Assembly: GCA_044450465.1 (NCBI GenBank)
Contig: JBIOJB010000015.1
Coordinates: 1 to 37,788 of the forward strand
DNA length: 37,788 bases
Direction: 5' to 3'
Source: JBIOJB01 sp044450465
Lineage (GTDB): Bacteria > Chloroflexota > Dormibacteria > Dormibacterales > Dormibacteraceae
Part shown: positions 7,397-16,008 of the stretch, piece by piece
How positions within the stretch are numbered: the stretch's first letter is position 1
Layout: every line of letters begins with the position of its first letter
Position numbers and translations under genes: made by a program
Notes under the pieces: generated by a model
What the model saw: only the letters and a program-made list of their open reading frames with translations
Told to the model about the DNA's origin: nothing
Databases searched by the model: none

Positions 7397-7845
7397 GCCG
7401 AGCCCCGGCCGGCTTCCGAGCCCGCCTTGCGGCGCGATTTGACCTGGTCGAGATGCGACTGCAGGAGCAGCGTGGCCGCCACCTGGTCAATGCTGAGACG
7501 GCGCTCCGCACGCCGCACACCGCCTTCGATCATCGACCGCTCCGCTGCCGCGGTCGTCATCCTTTCGTCCACCAGCTCGACCGGAAGGCCCGATGCCTTT
7601 CTGATGGCGTCGGCGAGGCGCCGCGCGTCCGCCGCTTCGGGGCCGTGCGACCCGTCGAGGCGAAGCGGGAGGCCGACCACGATGCGGCGTGCTCCATGGG
7701 CGCTGGCCGCCCGAGCCACCCGCGACGGCAGCGTGCTCGAGGGCTCGGCGTCAAGCGTGCTCAGCCCCTGGGCGATGGTGCCCGTCGGATCGCTCAATGC
7801 GAGGCCCACCCGCTTGGAGCCGGGATCCACGGCAAGCGTGCGCAT
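7393..7845 (-). CDS. ruvX: Putative pre-16S rRNA nuclease RuvX/YqgF
   Basis: A 150-residue RNase H-fold enzyme of the YqgF family, thought to help mature the 5' end of 16S rRNA. The start of the fold reads MRTLAVDPGSKRVGLALSD with the first catalytic Asp. VVGLPLRLDGS, VELVDERMTT and the closing SIDQVAATLLLQSHLD supply the other acidic residues. ATG 7845 is chosen because the family normally begins right at this beta strand. A GTG at 7863 would add six residues and sit one base from the upstream stop, so it cannot be excluded. DUF1292 follows with a TTGA overlap. Confidence 0.92.
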   Translation of the reverse strand: MRTLAVDPGSKRVGLALSDPTGTIAQGLSTLDAEPSSTLPSRVARAASAHGARRIVVGLPLRLDGSHGPEAADARRLADAIRKASGLPVELVDERMTTAAAERSMIEGGVRRAERRLSIDQVAATLLLQSHLDQVKSRRKAGSEAGRGSA

Positions 7846-7864
7846 CAGTCGGGCTGATCCCACA

Positions 7865-9493
7865 TCAGGGTGACGCGGAGGGGGACGCGGCGGGCGACGG
7901 CGACGGCGCGGCCTGGGACGCGTTGGGCGTGCCCTGTTGAACCACGTAGTGCAGCGAGATTCGACTGAGCAGGAGCGGCATGAGAGGCAGAGTCAACGGC
8001 TCCTCTTTGATGGTGGCCGACCGGACGGGCAACCTGTCGAGATAGAACTTTGCCTGAGCCACGGGCTTGCCGCGAATCTGGGACAGGATGGTGTTCGTAT
8101 CGAGCCTCGGCGCGACGTACGCCGACGAGGTGCCCACAAACGTGAGCAGGCCGCCCGCGGTCGCAGCGAGAATCCGGTACTGGACCTGAATCGGACTCTC
8201 GGTCAGCATCTGCAGGTTGGTCGGCACGCGCTGCGAGAGATAGGTCTGGAAGCTCTTCTGCACGTCTGAGTCGAAGTAGAAGTCGCCTTCGCCCGCGACC
8301 GTCATCGTGCCGCTGAAGCTGGGGACGTGGTCGTTCGGCTGGTGGTCCGTCGTGTACTGCGGTGGTCCGTAGATGATCGTCTCGCTCAGCTTCTCGCCAG
8401 TCTGCACGGAGGCCACGAGCTGCTGGGCGATGGCCTGGTGAATGCCTGCTTCGAGCTGCGCCCGTCCGGCGTCGAAGTCAGCCTCGGTCATCACGGGCGT
8501 CGTGGACGGGTCGGTGCCGCCGCCGGTGGCCTGCGGATTGGTGACCCCGATGCTCCATGGGTTCGACCCCTTGAGCGTCGTGATGGTGTCATTGCCGACG
8601 TTGCCGGTGGTGCCGGGCAGCACGGCGATGACGTTGGCCTGCACGGTGCCGTTGTTCCAGGGCACCAGCACGCCCTGGCCCTGGTAGGTCGCGGAGGTTT
8701 GGGCGAACTCGAGCCCGTTGGTGTTCATCAGGCGCTGCCCGTAGGGGATGATGACGCCCGGCGATTTGCACAGTGGGCGCGTCGGAGGCACACAGCTCGG
8801 AGTCGGATTCGGGTTCGTGTAGACGACCAGCCCGGTCGCCGGCGCCAGCGGTACGTCGATCGTGCCGGTGGTCTTGAACCCCTGGGAGTTCGACCGCGAA
8901 ACGCTCACCACCCTGACCCGGATCGTCCCCTTGCCAGGCTGGGCCGGCAGCACGACGTCCTTCGTGGTGAACGGGCTCGCCTGGGCGACCAACGTCACGG
9001 AGGCCGAGGGCACGTACACGAAGGCCGCGAAGAGTCCGGCGATCAGGAGCAGGCCCGCCGTCACGAAGAGGATGAAGCGCCCCGGTTTGAGCTCCGTCGC
9101 CCTCTTGGTGGCGAGCTTCCGCGGCGCCGCCACTAGGACATGAGTCGTGGGCGCTTTGCGCGAACGCTGCCACCACTTCCGCGGCACCGGCACGGGCTCA
9201 GGCTCGGACGGTATGCCTTCGCCCTTCGGGCCGAGCGCACCAAAGACCGGAAACCCGCTCTCGGACGCCATCTTCTGGACCGCAGGGTCGTCGCAAACGA
9301 CGGTGACCCGCTTTCCCATGCGGGCGGAGTAGTTGCGAAGAAGTTGGAAGTTGAATCGGCTCTGACCGATGCGCGAGCGCATCGGCAGGACGATCGTCGT
9401 GTCATCACCGCGATAGCGGCGCAGACGCTCGACGACCTCGGGAACCTCCTCCTCGGCTTCGACGAATATGGGGTTGGCGGCCACACTGCTCAA
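7865..9493 (-). CDS. Bitopic membrane protein with baseplate J-like external region
   Basis: A 542-residue protein with three parts. A cytosolic N-terminal alpha/beta domain (about 8-86) opens IFVEAEEEVPEVVERLRRY and contains the strand TTIVLPM and the strand VTVVCDD, followed by a Pro-rich basic linker. One transmembrane helix spans about 139-161. A large beta-rich external region (162-520) contains a GTTGNVGNDTITTL segment resembling baseplate J/gp47 repeats, and a Pro/Ala/Ser tail (521-542) ends the protein. Similar architectures are usually labelled baseplate J/gp47, but there are no phage genes nearby. The TTG start overlaps the stop of the PilM-like gene as TTGA, so the two products are probably made in fixed ratio and may interact. 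The true function is unknown. A GTG at codon 4 is an alternative start. Confidence 0.75.
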   Translation of the reverse strand: MSSVAANPIFVEAEEEVPEVVERLRRYRGDDTTIVLPMRSRIGQSRFNFQLLRNYSARMGKRVTVVCDDPAVQKMASESGFPVFGALGPKGEGIPSEPEPVPVPRKWWQRSRKAPTTHVLVAAPRKLATKRATELKPGRFILFVTAGLLLIAGLFAAFVYVPSASVTLVAQASPFTTKDVVLPAQPGKGTIRVRVVSVSRSNSQGFKTTGTIDVPLAPATGLVVYTNPNPTPSCVPPTRPLCKSPGVIIPYGQRLMNTNGLEFAQTSATYQGQGVLVPWNNGTVQANVIAVLPGTTGNVGNDTITTLKGSNPWSIGVTNPQATGGGTDPSTTPVMTEADFDAGRAQLEAGIHQAIAQQLVASVQTGEKLSETIIYGPPQYTTDHQPNDHVPSFSGTMTVAGEGDFYFDSDVQKSFQTYLSQRVPTNLQMLTESPIQVQYRILAATAGGLLTFVGTSSAYVAPRLDTNTILSQIRGKPVAQAKFYLDRLPVRSATIKEEPLTLPLMPLLLSRISLHYVVQQGTPNASQAAPSPSPAASPSASP

Positions 9494-10749
9494 ACCTTGA
9501 TACCACCCAGGACGCGCCTCATGACGGTGTTCACCGTGTCGCGCTCTTCGGCTTCAGACCTGAGCGCGTGGTTGGCGAGACTCATCGGGGCGACATCCTG
9601 CGGGCTGGACAAGAGGCCGGTCGAATCTGTGAGGTTTCGAACGTCGGCCGGCACGAGATGTCTGATCTTCGGCTCGCGCGGAAACGGCAGGCCGGCCGCC
9701 CACGTGTTCTTCACCAGCTCCAGGGTGAGCTCCGGCAGGAGGCTCCCACCTCCGCACAGGAAGATGCTCGCCGGGAGCCGGTCGCCACGAGAGAGCTCCT
9801 TGATGCTCAGCGCAAGTCCCTGAAGCAACACCTCGGCATCGGCGGTCAGAAGCTCGGACACCTGCCTGTGCTGCTCGGGCGAGAGAAGCCCTTCCGCGTG
9901 TCGAAGCTTCCTAGCCTCGGCCTCCTCGTAGCTCAATCCGAAAGCGAGCGCCAGGCGGCGGGTGAAAGCACGACCGCCGAGGTTGAACATTCGAGTGCCT
10001 TCGACCCCGCCGTCGCGGATCAGCGCCACGTCGGTGGTGCCGCCACCGATGTCGACGAAGATGCCGCCTTCGGCCCAGGTCTCTTCGCTCGCGCAGGCGC
10101 GGGCGACCGCGTACGGCTGCGCCACCGCCGCCGCAAGCTCAAGGTCGAGCTCGCGTACGACGCTTCCAATCGCGTCGATGTGTGTCATCGGCGCGAAGGT
10201 GTTGAAGATCGTCACCTCGAGGTTCTTGCCGGTGAACCCGACAGGGTTTGTCACCGGGTAGCCGTCGACCTTGACGCTGGTGATCGCGGAATGCACCAGG
10301 CGAGCCTCGAGCTGGCCGTAGCTGCGTTCCATCTCGAGAAGGTGCTGCGCCTCTCGCAGCGCGCGACGCTGAACCATCTGGAGCATGGTCGTGATCTCGC
10401 CCGACCGAACCCGCGACTGCGAGTTCTCCCGCGGATAGGCGATGGTGGACGAAAAGCCTTTGATCAGCTCGCCGGCGACTCCCACCACGACCTGGCCGGG
10501 TACCGTGCGGGCCATGTCCTCGGCGGCTTCCAGCGCGCGATTGCACGACTGAATCACCGATTCGAGATCGGCGATGGCTCCACCCGACATGGCGGCGGGC
10601 GCCTGCGGTTCACGGGCGACTCCGAGCACCTCACCGTCGGGTCCGTCACGACGGATCACGAGCACCTTGATCAGGTCGGTGCCGATGTCCAGCACCGTGA
10701 AGTGCCTGTAGTAGTCGCTGCGCTTGCGCAGGAACTTGAATTTGGTCAA
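9490..10749 (-). CDS. PilM/FtsA-like actin-fold ATPase
   Basis: A 419-residue cytosolic actin-like ATPase of the PilM/FtsA superfamily. Phosphate 1 is VLDIGTDLIKVLVI (19-32), phosphate 2 is FVDIGGGTTDVALI, and an adenosine motif CGGGSLLPEL lies near the C terminus. The insert in the first half has the SHS2-like position of FtsA and PilM. In type IV pilus systems PilM binds the N-terminal tail of the bitopic protein PilN. Here pilN, pilO and pilQ are absent; instead a bitopic membrane protein follows with a TTGA overlap. The gene itself begins at TTG 10749, overlapping the alaS stop as TTGA. FtsA is a less likely identity because no division genes are near. Confidence 0.8.
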   Translation of the reverse strand: MTKFKFLRKRSDYYRHFTVLDIGTDLIKVLVIRRDGPDGEVLGVAREPQAPAAMSGGAIADLESVIQSCNRALEAAEDMARTVPGQVVVGVAGELIKGFSSTIAYPRENSQSRVRSGEITTMLQMVQRRALREAQHLLEMERSYGQLEARLVHSAITSVKVDGYPVTNPVGFTGKNLEVTIFNTFAPMTHIDAIGSVVRELDLELAAAVAQPYAVARACASEETWAEGGIFVDIGGGTTDVALIRDGGVEGTRMFNLGGRAFTRRLALAFGLSYEEAEARKLRHAEGLLSPEQHRQVSELLTADAEVLLQGLALSIKELSRGDRLPASIFLCGGGSLLPELTLELVKNTWAAGLPFPREPKIRHLVPADVRNLTDSTGLLSSPQDVAPMSLANHALRSEAEERDTVNTVMRRVLGGIKV

Positions 10750-13280
10750 TCGGGATCAGCTCCAAGGGCGTCGGCCAGACGCTTAAAGGCCTCTTCGGCG
10801 GGGACCGACAGTTTGCCACGCACGAGCTGCGCAGTGCCGCCGCCTGCACCGAAGAACTCCTTCAACCGCTTCGCGTCGTATTCGGAGCTCAGGTCCTTCG
10901 ACACCTTGATGACAAACATGTCGTTGGCCACAACGGTTACGACACCCGACTTCAGCGCCTCCATGAATCGGTCGGCGTAGGCCGCCAGCTCTTCCTGCGT
11001 TGATGCCGGAACCGCTTCGGTGACGAATGGCACTCGACCGTGCTTCACGGCCAGGCCATCGGCGCCGCCAACGTGCGCGGCACGAACTTGATCGCGGAGC
11101 TTCTCGCGTTCTCGTTCCAGCTCTTTCACCTGCGAACGGAGCGCTTGGATCCGAACCGGCAGCTGATCCGGGCTCGTGTTGAAGGAGTGGGCCAACTCGG
11201 CCAGGAGCTGGCGATCACGCTGAACGAGTGAATCGGCCGCCTCCCCCACCACCATGTCGAGGCGCCTCAGGCCGGCACCGATGCTCGACTCGGAAACGAT
11301 CACAGCCGTTCCGATGTCTGCGGTGTTTGTCACGTGGGTTCCGCCGCAAAGCTCGCACGTCCAATCCCCGAAGCAAACCACGCGCACGACGTCGCCGTAC
11401 TTCTCTTCGAAGAGGTGCATCGCGCCCTCGGCCACGGCTTCTTTGTAAGGCTTCTCGGTGGCGTGGAAAGGCAGGCTTGCCCGCACCTTTTCCATTACGC
11501 GACGGCTGATCTGGTCAAGCTCCTCTTTGGTGATGGCTCGGCCGAAGGGAATGTCGAACGTCGTGTGGTCTGGACCAACCCACGAGCCTTTCTGCACGAC
11601 CCGCTCGCCAAGCGTCTCGCGCAGCGCCTTGTGGAGCAGATGCGTCGCGGAATGGTGGCGCGCGATCTGGCGTCGGCGGTGAGCATCCACAGCCGCGTTG
11701 GCCCTCTCCCCCACCCGCACCTCTCCGGTGACCACGGTGCCTGTGTGCGCGATGACATCTTCGGCCGGCTTCTGGGTGTCTTCGATTCGTACGCGGCCGG
11801 TGGGGGTGCTGATGATTCCGGTGTCGCCAATCTGCCCGCCCGACTCGGCGTAGAAGGGTGTCCTCTCGACAAAGACCTGGACGAGATCCCCTTCATGGGC
11901 CACCTCGAGAGCGCTTCCTTCCCTGCGCAGCCCGATCAGATCGGACTCGGTGGTGAGCTCGGAATAACCGGTGAACTTGGAGCGCGGATAGTCGGCGCCA
12001 TGCACGTCCGCGAGCCCTTTGCGCTGCGATCGTGAGCGCTCGCGCTGCTCGGCGAGGTGTCTCTGGAACACCTCGTCCTCGACTTTCATCCCGCGTTCGG
12101 TGGCCAGCTCACGAGTGAGCTCGTAAGGAAAGCCAAACGTATCGTGTAGAAAGAACGCCTCCGAACCGGGGAACATCTTTGTCGCAGCTTGCGCGCTTAC
12201 GACCCGCTCGAATCGCTCCATGCCTTCTTCGATCGTTTTGTCGAATCGCTCGGCCTCAGCGATCACAACATCCGCAATCGCGCCTTGGCGCTCGACAAGC
12301 TCTGGATAGGGATCCGCGTAAATACCGGCTGTGATTGCGACCGCCTCCGCGAGCGGTCGCTTGAGACCGACCTTGCGGGCGTGGACGAGTGCGCGCCGGA
12401 TGACCCTTCTCAGCACGTACCCGCGGCCTTCATTCGAAGGCACGACGCCGTCGCCGATCAGGAACGTCATCGCCCGGAGATGGTCGGCAACGATCCGCTC
12501 CGAACGAACTGCCTGATGCGCGCCGTTCTCGCGCACGAAGGCGATGATCGGCGCGTAAAGGTCGGTTTCGAAAACGTCCTGAACGCCCTGAAGGGCCGCG
12601 GCGGTCCGTTCCAGACCGCTCCCGGTGTCGATGGCCGGCCGGGGCAGGGGCCGCAAGGTCCCGTCTTCCTGCTCGTCGAATTGCGGAAAGACCAGGTTCC
12701 AGATTTCGAGGTAGCGCTCACAGTGGCCCGGCTCGCAATCCGGTTGTCCACAGCCGACGCCGCTCCCGAGGTCGAAGAAGATCTCGGAATCCGGTCCGCA
12801 GGGCCCGCGCCCGAGTCCCCACCAGTTGCCTTCCAGCCGGTGGATCCGGTCTCGCGGAAATCCGACCACCTCGGCCCACAACCTCAGGGATTCTTCGTCC
12901 GTCGGGTGGATCGTGATTCGCAGCCTCTCCGGCTGCAACCCAAAGGTCGTGTGCACCAGCTCCCACGCCAGCGGTATGGCAGTCTCTTTGAAGTAGGCGC
13001 CCGTCGGAGCGAAGTTGCCCATCATTTCGAACATAGTGGTGTGCGTGCGGTCGCCGACCTGGTCGATGTCGACGGCCCGAAAGCACTTCTGCACCGTTGC
13101 CAGCCTGGGCGCGGGCGGCTTGCTCAAGCCCAGGTAATAGGGCTGAAGCGGCTGCATTCCGGCAGAGATGAAGAGCGTGCTCGGATCCGCGTGAGGCACC
13201 AGCGGCGCGCTCGGCAGGACCAGATGCTCCCGGCTCGCGAAATGCTCTAGGAAACGTCTACGAATCTCGTTCCCGGTCAC
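10746..13280 (-). CDS. alaS: Alanyl-tRNA synthetase
   Basis: An 844-residue class II synthetase that charges tRNA-Ala. The catalytic core opens GNEIRRRFLEHFASREH, with VQKCFRAVDIDQVGDRTHT and DTGSGLERTAAALQG. The editing domain has the zinc ligands HHSATH and CELCGGTH, and the C-Ala domain ends with FGAGGGTAQLVRGK. The length is slightly under the usual 870. The start is GTG 13280, 49 bases after pdxH. A TACACT -10-like hexamer lies at 13293-13298 but lacks a convincing -35. It heads the long run that ends at the DUF212 gene. Confidence 0.97.
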   Translation of the reverse strand: MTGNEIRRRFLEHFASREHLVLPSAPLVPHADPSTLFISAGMQPLQPYYLGLSKPPAPRLATVQKCFRAVDIDQVGDRTHTTMFEMMGNFAPTGAYFKETAIPLAWELVHTTFGLQPERLRITIHPTDEESLRLWAEVVGFPRDRIHRLEGNWWGLGRGPCGPDSEIFFDLGSGVGCGQPDCEPGHCERYLEIWNLVFPQFDEQEDGTLRPLPRPAIDTGSGLERTAAALQGVQDVFETDLYAPIIAFVRENGAHQAVRSERIVADHLRAMTFLIGDGVVPSNEGRGYVLRRVIRRALVHARKVGLKRPLAEAVAITAGIYADPYPELVERQGAIADVVIAEAERFDKTIEEGMERFERVVSAQAATKMFPGSEAFFLHDTFGFPYELTRELATERGMKVEDEVFQRHLAEQRERSRSQRKGLADVHGADYPRSKFTGYSELTTESDLIGLRREGSALEVAHEGDLVQVFVERTPFYAESGGQIGDTGIISTPTGRVRIEDTQKPAEDVIAHTGTVVTGEVRVGERANAAVDAHRRRQIARHHSATHLLHKALRETLGERVVQKGSWVGPDHTTFDIPFGRAITKEELDQISRRVMEKVRASLPFHATEKPYKEAVAEGAMHLFEEKYGDVVRVVCFGDWTCELCGGTHVTNTADIGTAVIVSESSIGAGLRRLDMVVGEAADSLVQRDRQLLAELAHSFNTSPDQLPVRIQALRSQVKELEREREKLRDQVRAAHVGGADGLAVKHGRVPFVTEAVPASTQEELAAYADRFMEALKSGVVTVVANDMFVIKVSKDLSSEYDAKRLKEFFGAGGGTAQLVRGKLSVPAEEAFKRLADALGADPD

Positions 13281-13329
13281 GGAGCAGCTTTAAGTGTAGG
13301 GCGAGGGCAATCGACGCGACCTGAGCGGC

Positions 13330-13923
13330 CTAGGGGGCGAGGCGCTCGATGCGCCATTCAGCTCCCCGCTCCCTGACGTATCGGAGGCGGTCGTGAAGCC
13401 GGTCGGCCCTGCCTTCCCAGAACTCAATCCAGGCCGGCCGCAAGGCGTAGCCGCCCCAGTCCGCCGGCAGCGGCACCCGGCCGGGGAAGCGCCTCGACAG
13501 CTCGGCCACCGCGCCCTCGAGCGCAAGGCGCGAAGGCACGACCCGGCTCTGGCGCGATGCGAGCGCCGAGAGCTGCGCGCCTCGAGGCCGGCTGTGAAAG
13601 TAATCGGCCGACGCGCGGCGGCTCAATCGCCTGACGGTGCCCGAGACACGCACCTGGCGGCTCTGGGCGGACCAATAGAAGACCAGGGCAGCGCTGCGCT
13701 CCGAGGCCAGGTCGCCACCCTTCCTGCTCTCGTAGTTCGAAAAGAAGACGAAGGCTCCATTCTCGAGGCCTTTCAAAAGGACCATGCGCGCGGATGGACC
13801 CTGCCTCCCAGCGGTGGCCAGCGTCATCGCATCGGCCTGAGGAATGCCCGCTCGTTCAGCCTGCCGGTACCAGCGCGCGAAGAACACCAAAGGGTCGGAC
13901 GGTGCGCGCGCCTCGAGGAGCAC
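13330..13923 (-). CDS. pdxH: Pyridoxamine 5'-phosphate oxidase
   Basis: A 197-residue FMN enzyme that oxidises PNP or PMP to PLP. DPLVFFARWYRQAERAGIPQADAMTLAT is the family opening. ARMVLLKGLENGAFVFFSNYESRKGGDL and VFYWSAQSRQVRVSGTV form the FMN site, and WGGYALRPAWIEFWEGRADRLHDR is the C-terminal signature. It starts at GTG 13923, sharing one base with the TAG stop of the sigma factor gene, so it is probably co-transcribed with it. No other vitamin B6 gene is in the window. Confidence 0.93.
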   Translation of the reverse strand: MLLEARAPSDPLVFFARWYRQAERAGIPQADAMTLATAGRQGPSARMVLLKGLENGAFVFFSNYESRKGGDLASERSAALVFYWSAQSRQVRVSGTVRRLSRRASADYFHSRPRGAQLSALASRQSRVVPSRLALEGAVAELSRRFPGRVPLPADWGGYALRPAWIEFWEGRADRLHDRLRYVRERGAEWRIERLAP

Positions 13924-14705
13924 TAAGGGGAGCTCTCCTCGGGCACGTACTTTCGCAGCTGGTCGAGCGCTGCGCGCTGAAGGCGGGATACGTGCATCTG
14001 GCTGATGCCGAGCCGCCGCGCGATCTCCGACTGCGACATCTGCTCGAAGAACCGCATCGCCATGATCGACCGCTCACGTGGCGTCAGGTGCTCCATGGCG
14101 CGATCGAGCACGTCGCGCATCTCGACCCGTTCGAGCTCTGGGTCTGCGCTGCCGAGCTGCTCAGAGACGGCGCGACCGTCCTGGCCGTCTCCAGAAGTCA
14201 GGGGCTGATCGAGTGACAGCGGTACGTAGGCAGGGCCGATTTCCATCGCGTCGGTGACATCGTCAGGGGTCACGCCTAGGCGCTCCGCCAGCTCGGCCAC
14301 CGTCGGGTCGCGGCCCAGCTCGTTCTTCATCTGTTCGTTGACTCGAACCACCGATTGGTGCAGCTCCTGGAGGCGGCGTGGAAAGCGGATCGCAGTCCCT
14401 TTGTCACGGAAATGCCGCTTGATCTCTCCCGCCACTGTGAGGGTTGCGAAAGTCGTGAACTCATAACCGAGGTCGGGGTCGAATCGCTCGATCGCTTTAA
14501 TCAGGCCGAGGTATCCGACCTGAACTATGTCGTCGAGCGGCTCCCCACGGTTCTGAAACTTCCTCGCCAGGAAATAGACGAAGTCGTGATACGCGTCGAC
14601 CAGCTGCTCGCGAATCCGGTCACGCTCAGCCGGGTCCTTGCTGTCTCGATACCTGCGGTGCAGCGCTCGGAGCTCGTCACGCGGAATTCTGGTGGGAGAC
14701 GCCAC
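13923..14705 (-). CDS. SigB/SigF-type RNA polymerase sigma factor
   Basis: A 260-residue group 3 sigma-70 factor. Region 2 (DDIVQVGYLGLIKAIERFDPDLGYEFTTFA, then GEIKRHFRDKG) carries the core-binding and -10 recognition helices. Region 3 contains ELGRDPTVAELAERLGV. Region 4 (ERSIMAMRFFEQMSQSEIARRLGISQMHVSRLQ) is a helix-turn-helix for the -35 element. It most resembles the SigB/SigF stress and sporulation group. The GTG start at 14705 is preceded by no strong ribosome site. Upstream lies an RsbW-like gene, the position of an anti-sigma factor, 135 bases away. An RsbV anti-anti-sigma gene is absent from the window. Confidence 0.93.
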   Translation of the reverse strand: MASPTRIPRDELRALHRRYRDSKDPAERDRIREQLVDAYHDFVYFLARKFQNRGEPLDDIVQVGYLGLIKAIERFDPDLGYEFTTFATLTVAGEIKRHFRDKGTAIRFPRRLQELHQSVVRVNEQMKNELGRDPTVAELAERLGVTPDDVTDAMEIGPAYVPLSLDQPLTSGDGQDGRAVSEQLGSADPELERVEMRDVLDRAMEHLTPRERSIMAMRFFEQMSQSEIARRLGISQMHVSRLQRAALDQLRKYVPEESSP

Positions 14706-14840
14706 TAGGCTCTGGCCGAGCCGCGGGCCGGGGCCGTGCGAGTCAGGTTCTTGCTCTCGGCAGCTCTCACCTCAATCACCATCCAATCGTCGCACGGGAT
14801 TCAGAGTTGAGCTCTCTCGCGGGGCTCGGGCTCCGCCGAG

Positions 14841-15260
14841 TCAGCCGGCCAGGTGCTTGACCATCCGGAAGCGCACATGGCCGGTGCGCGGTTCGACCAG
14901 CGGGCGGAAGTCGTCGACAAAGCAGCGGATCATCTCGTAGGCCAGCCTCTGCAGCTCCGGATCCACCTCGGTCTCGTGTGCCGGGGCCGGGAGCATGTTG
15001 CCTGTCGGCATCACGTCCACATCCACGACCAGGGCACGATCGGTCGCGAAGTAGGTCAGCTTGAGCTCGGCCGTCGTGCCGAGGTCTTCCGCCGCGGCGA
15101 TCGCGCTGTCGCACGCCTGCGTGAGCGCGATGGACAGCTCGTCGAGGTGGACAAGGCTCAGCCCGAGCTGGGCGCCCAAGGTGGTTGCCACGCGCTTGGC
15201 CACCGGGATGAACCCCGGCGCGGCGGGAATCTTGAGCTCCGCCAGATTGCGCTTGGCCAC
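14841..15260 (-). CDS. RsbW-like anti-sigma factor, degenerate ATP site
   Basis: A 139-residue protein whose order of strands and helices resembles the RsbW/SpoIIAB GHKL kinases: PGFIPVAKRVATTLGAQLGL, then LDELSIALTQACDSAIAAA, then a strand VVDVDVMP and a final helix LQRLAYEMIRCFVDDF. The N-box, usually S-E-A-C-x-N, reads T-Q-A-C-D-S (residues 47-52), losing both the Glu and the Mg-binding Asn. The DxGxG box is also unrecognisable. It probably binds the sigma factor without kinase activity, if it is an anti-sigma factor at all. GTG 15260 is chosen because upstream sequence belongs to the YtxH gene. Confidence 0.65.
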   Translation of the reverse strand: MAKRNLAELKIPAAPGFIPVAKRVATTLGAQLGLSLVHLDELSIALTQACDSAIAAAEDLGTTAELKLTYFATDRALVVDVDVMPTGNMLPAPAHETEVDPELQRLAYEMIRCFVDDFRPLVEPRTGHVRFRMVKHLAG

Positions 15261-15267
15261 CTCTGTC

Positions 15268-15591
15268 CTAGTCCTCTCCGTTCGTGACTTGCTGCAGCTT
15301 GCGTGCCGCCGCTGACTCCAGCTCCTCGCGCTTTCGCTTCGCGGCCGCGACGCCGTCCTGGATCGCCTTGCCGACAGGATGCTCGGGGTCGGTGACCATC
15401 TCGCGCGCTCGCTGAGCCGCCGCCCTGGCCCTCTGAACAGGTTCGCTGCCACTGAGCTCGATCGTCTTGCTCTTGAGACTGTCAACCTGTGAGCGGCCTG
15501 GACCCGAAGCTACGTAAACACCCGCGAGCAGACCGATCAAGCCGCCGAGTAAGAACCAGCCGAATCCGCCGCCGCTTCTGTCGTCAGCCAT
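15268..15591 (-). CDS. YtxH-like membrane-anchored protein
   Basis: A 107-residue protein with an N-terminal Gly-rich transmembrane helix (GWFLLGGLIGLLAGVYVA, about 11-28). A long charged helical region with Ala, Arg, Lys and Glu follows (about 40-107) and may form a coiled coil. This is the YtxH layout, a family of unknown function tied to general stress in Bacillus. The start is ATG 15591, three bases past the DUF948 stop. It sits between that gene and an RsbW-like gene, which supports a stress-linked operon. Confidence 0.75.
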   Translation of the reverse strand: MADDRSGGGFGWFLLGGLIGLLAGVYVASGPGRSQVDSLKSKTIELSGSEPVQRARAAAQRAREMVTDPEHPVGKAIQDGVAAAKRKREELESAAARKLQQVTNGED

Positions 15592-15594
15592 TCG

Positions 15595-15918
15595 TCAACC
15601 TCCAGTAACCGAGCGAACTAAGCTCTGACCCGCCACCTTGACCCCGTGAACAGCCGCGCTGACGCCGCGGCCCAGCGCAGCCGCGCCTCGTCCGCCCGTG
15701 CGCAGCCCGACGTTGACGCCCGCCGTGATGTCGTTGACGTTGCCGATGGTCTGACGGACCTCGGGCAGAGTCTCTTTCATCTCTTCGTTCGTGGTTTCCA
15801 GCAATTCTTCTACGGCTCCGAGCGTTCCACGCAGCTTCAACAGGACGGCGGCCAGCGCCAGCGCGACAAGGATCGCACCGGTTCCGAAAGCGATCCACAT
15901 GAAGCCTTGGGCGCTCAT
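15595..15918 (-). CDS. DUF948-like membrane protein
   Basis: A 107-residue protein with a single N-terminal transmembrane helix (FMWIAFGTGAILVALALAAVLL, about 6-27). An amphipathic stretch follows (LGAVEELLETTNEEMKETLPEVRQTI), then NDITAGVN, as in DUF948 proteins such as Bacillus YtxG. The C terminus is Gly/Val-rich. YtxG- and YtxH-type proteins are often encoded together, as here. Function is unknown. ATG 15918 starts the gene, and upstream DNA (15919-16008) has a small TGGTG-TTTAC-CACCA inverted repeat at about 15943-15957. Confidence 0.75.
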   Translation of the reverse strand: MSAQGFMWIAFGTGAILVALALAAVLLKLRGTLGAVEELLETTNEEMKETLPEVRQTIGNVNDITAGVNVGLRTGGRGAAALGRGVSAAVHGVKVAGQSLVRSVTGG

Positions 15919-16008
15919 AGCCTGGATACCCTCGATCTCTTGGTGGTAAACACCAATCGCAATCTTAAGTGCGCGGGCGGAGGACGCACCGACCGACCCC
16001 GACCCCGC

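Noticed and set aside
7865..9493. Prophage remnant suggested by a baseplate J-like segment
   Set aside because: No other phage gene is near, the protein has a transmembrane helix, and it is coupled to a PilM-like ATPase in a housekeeping operon.
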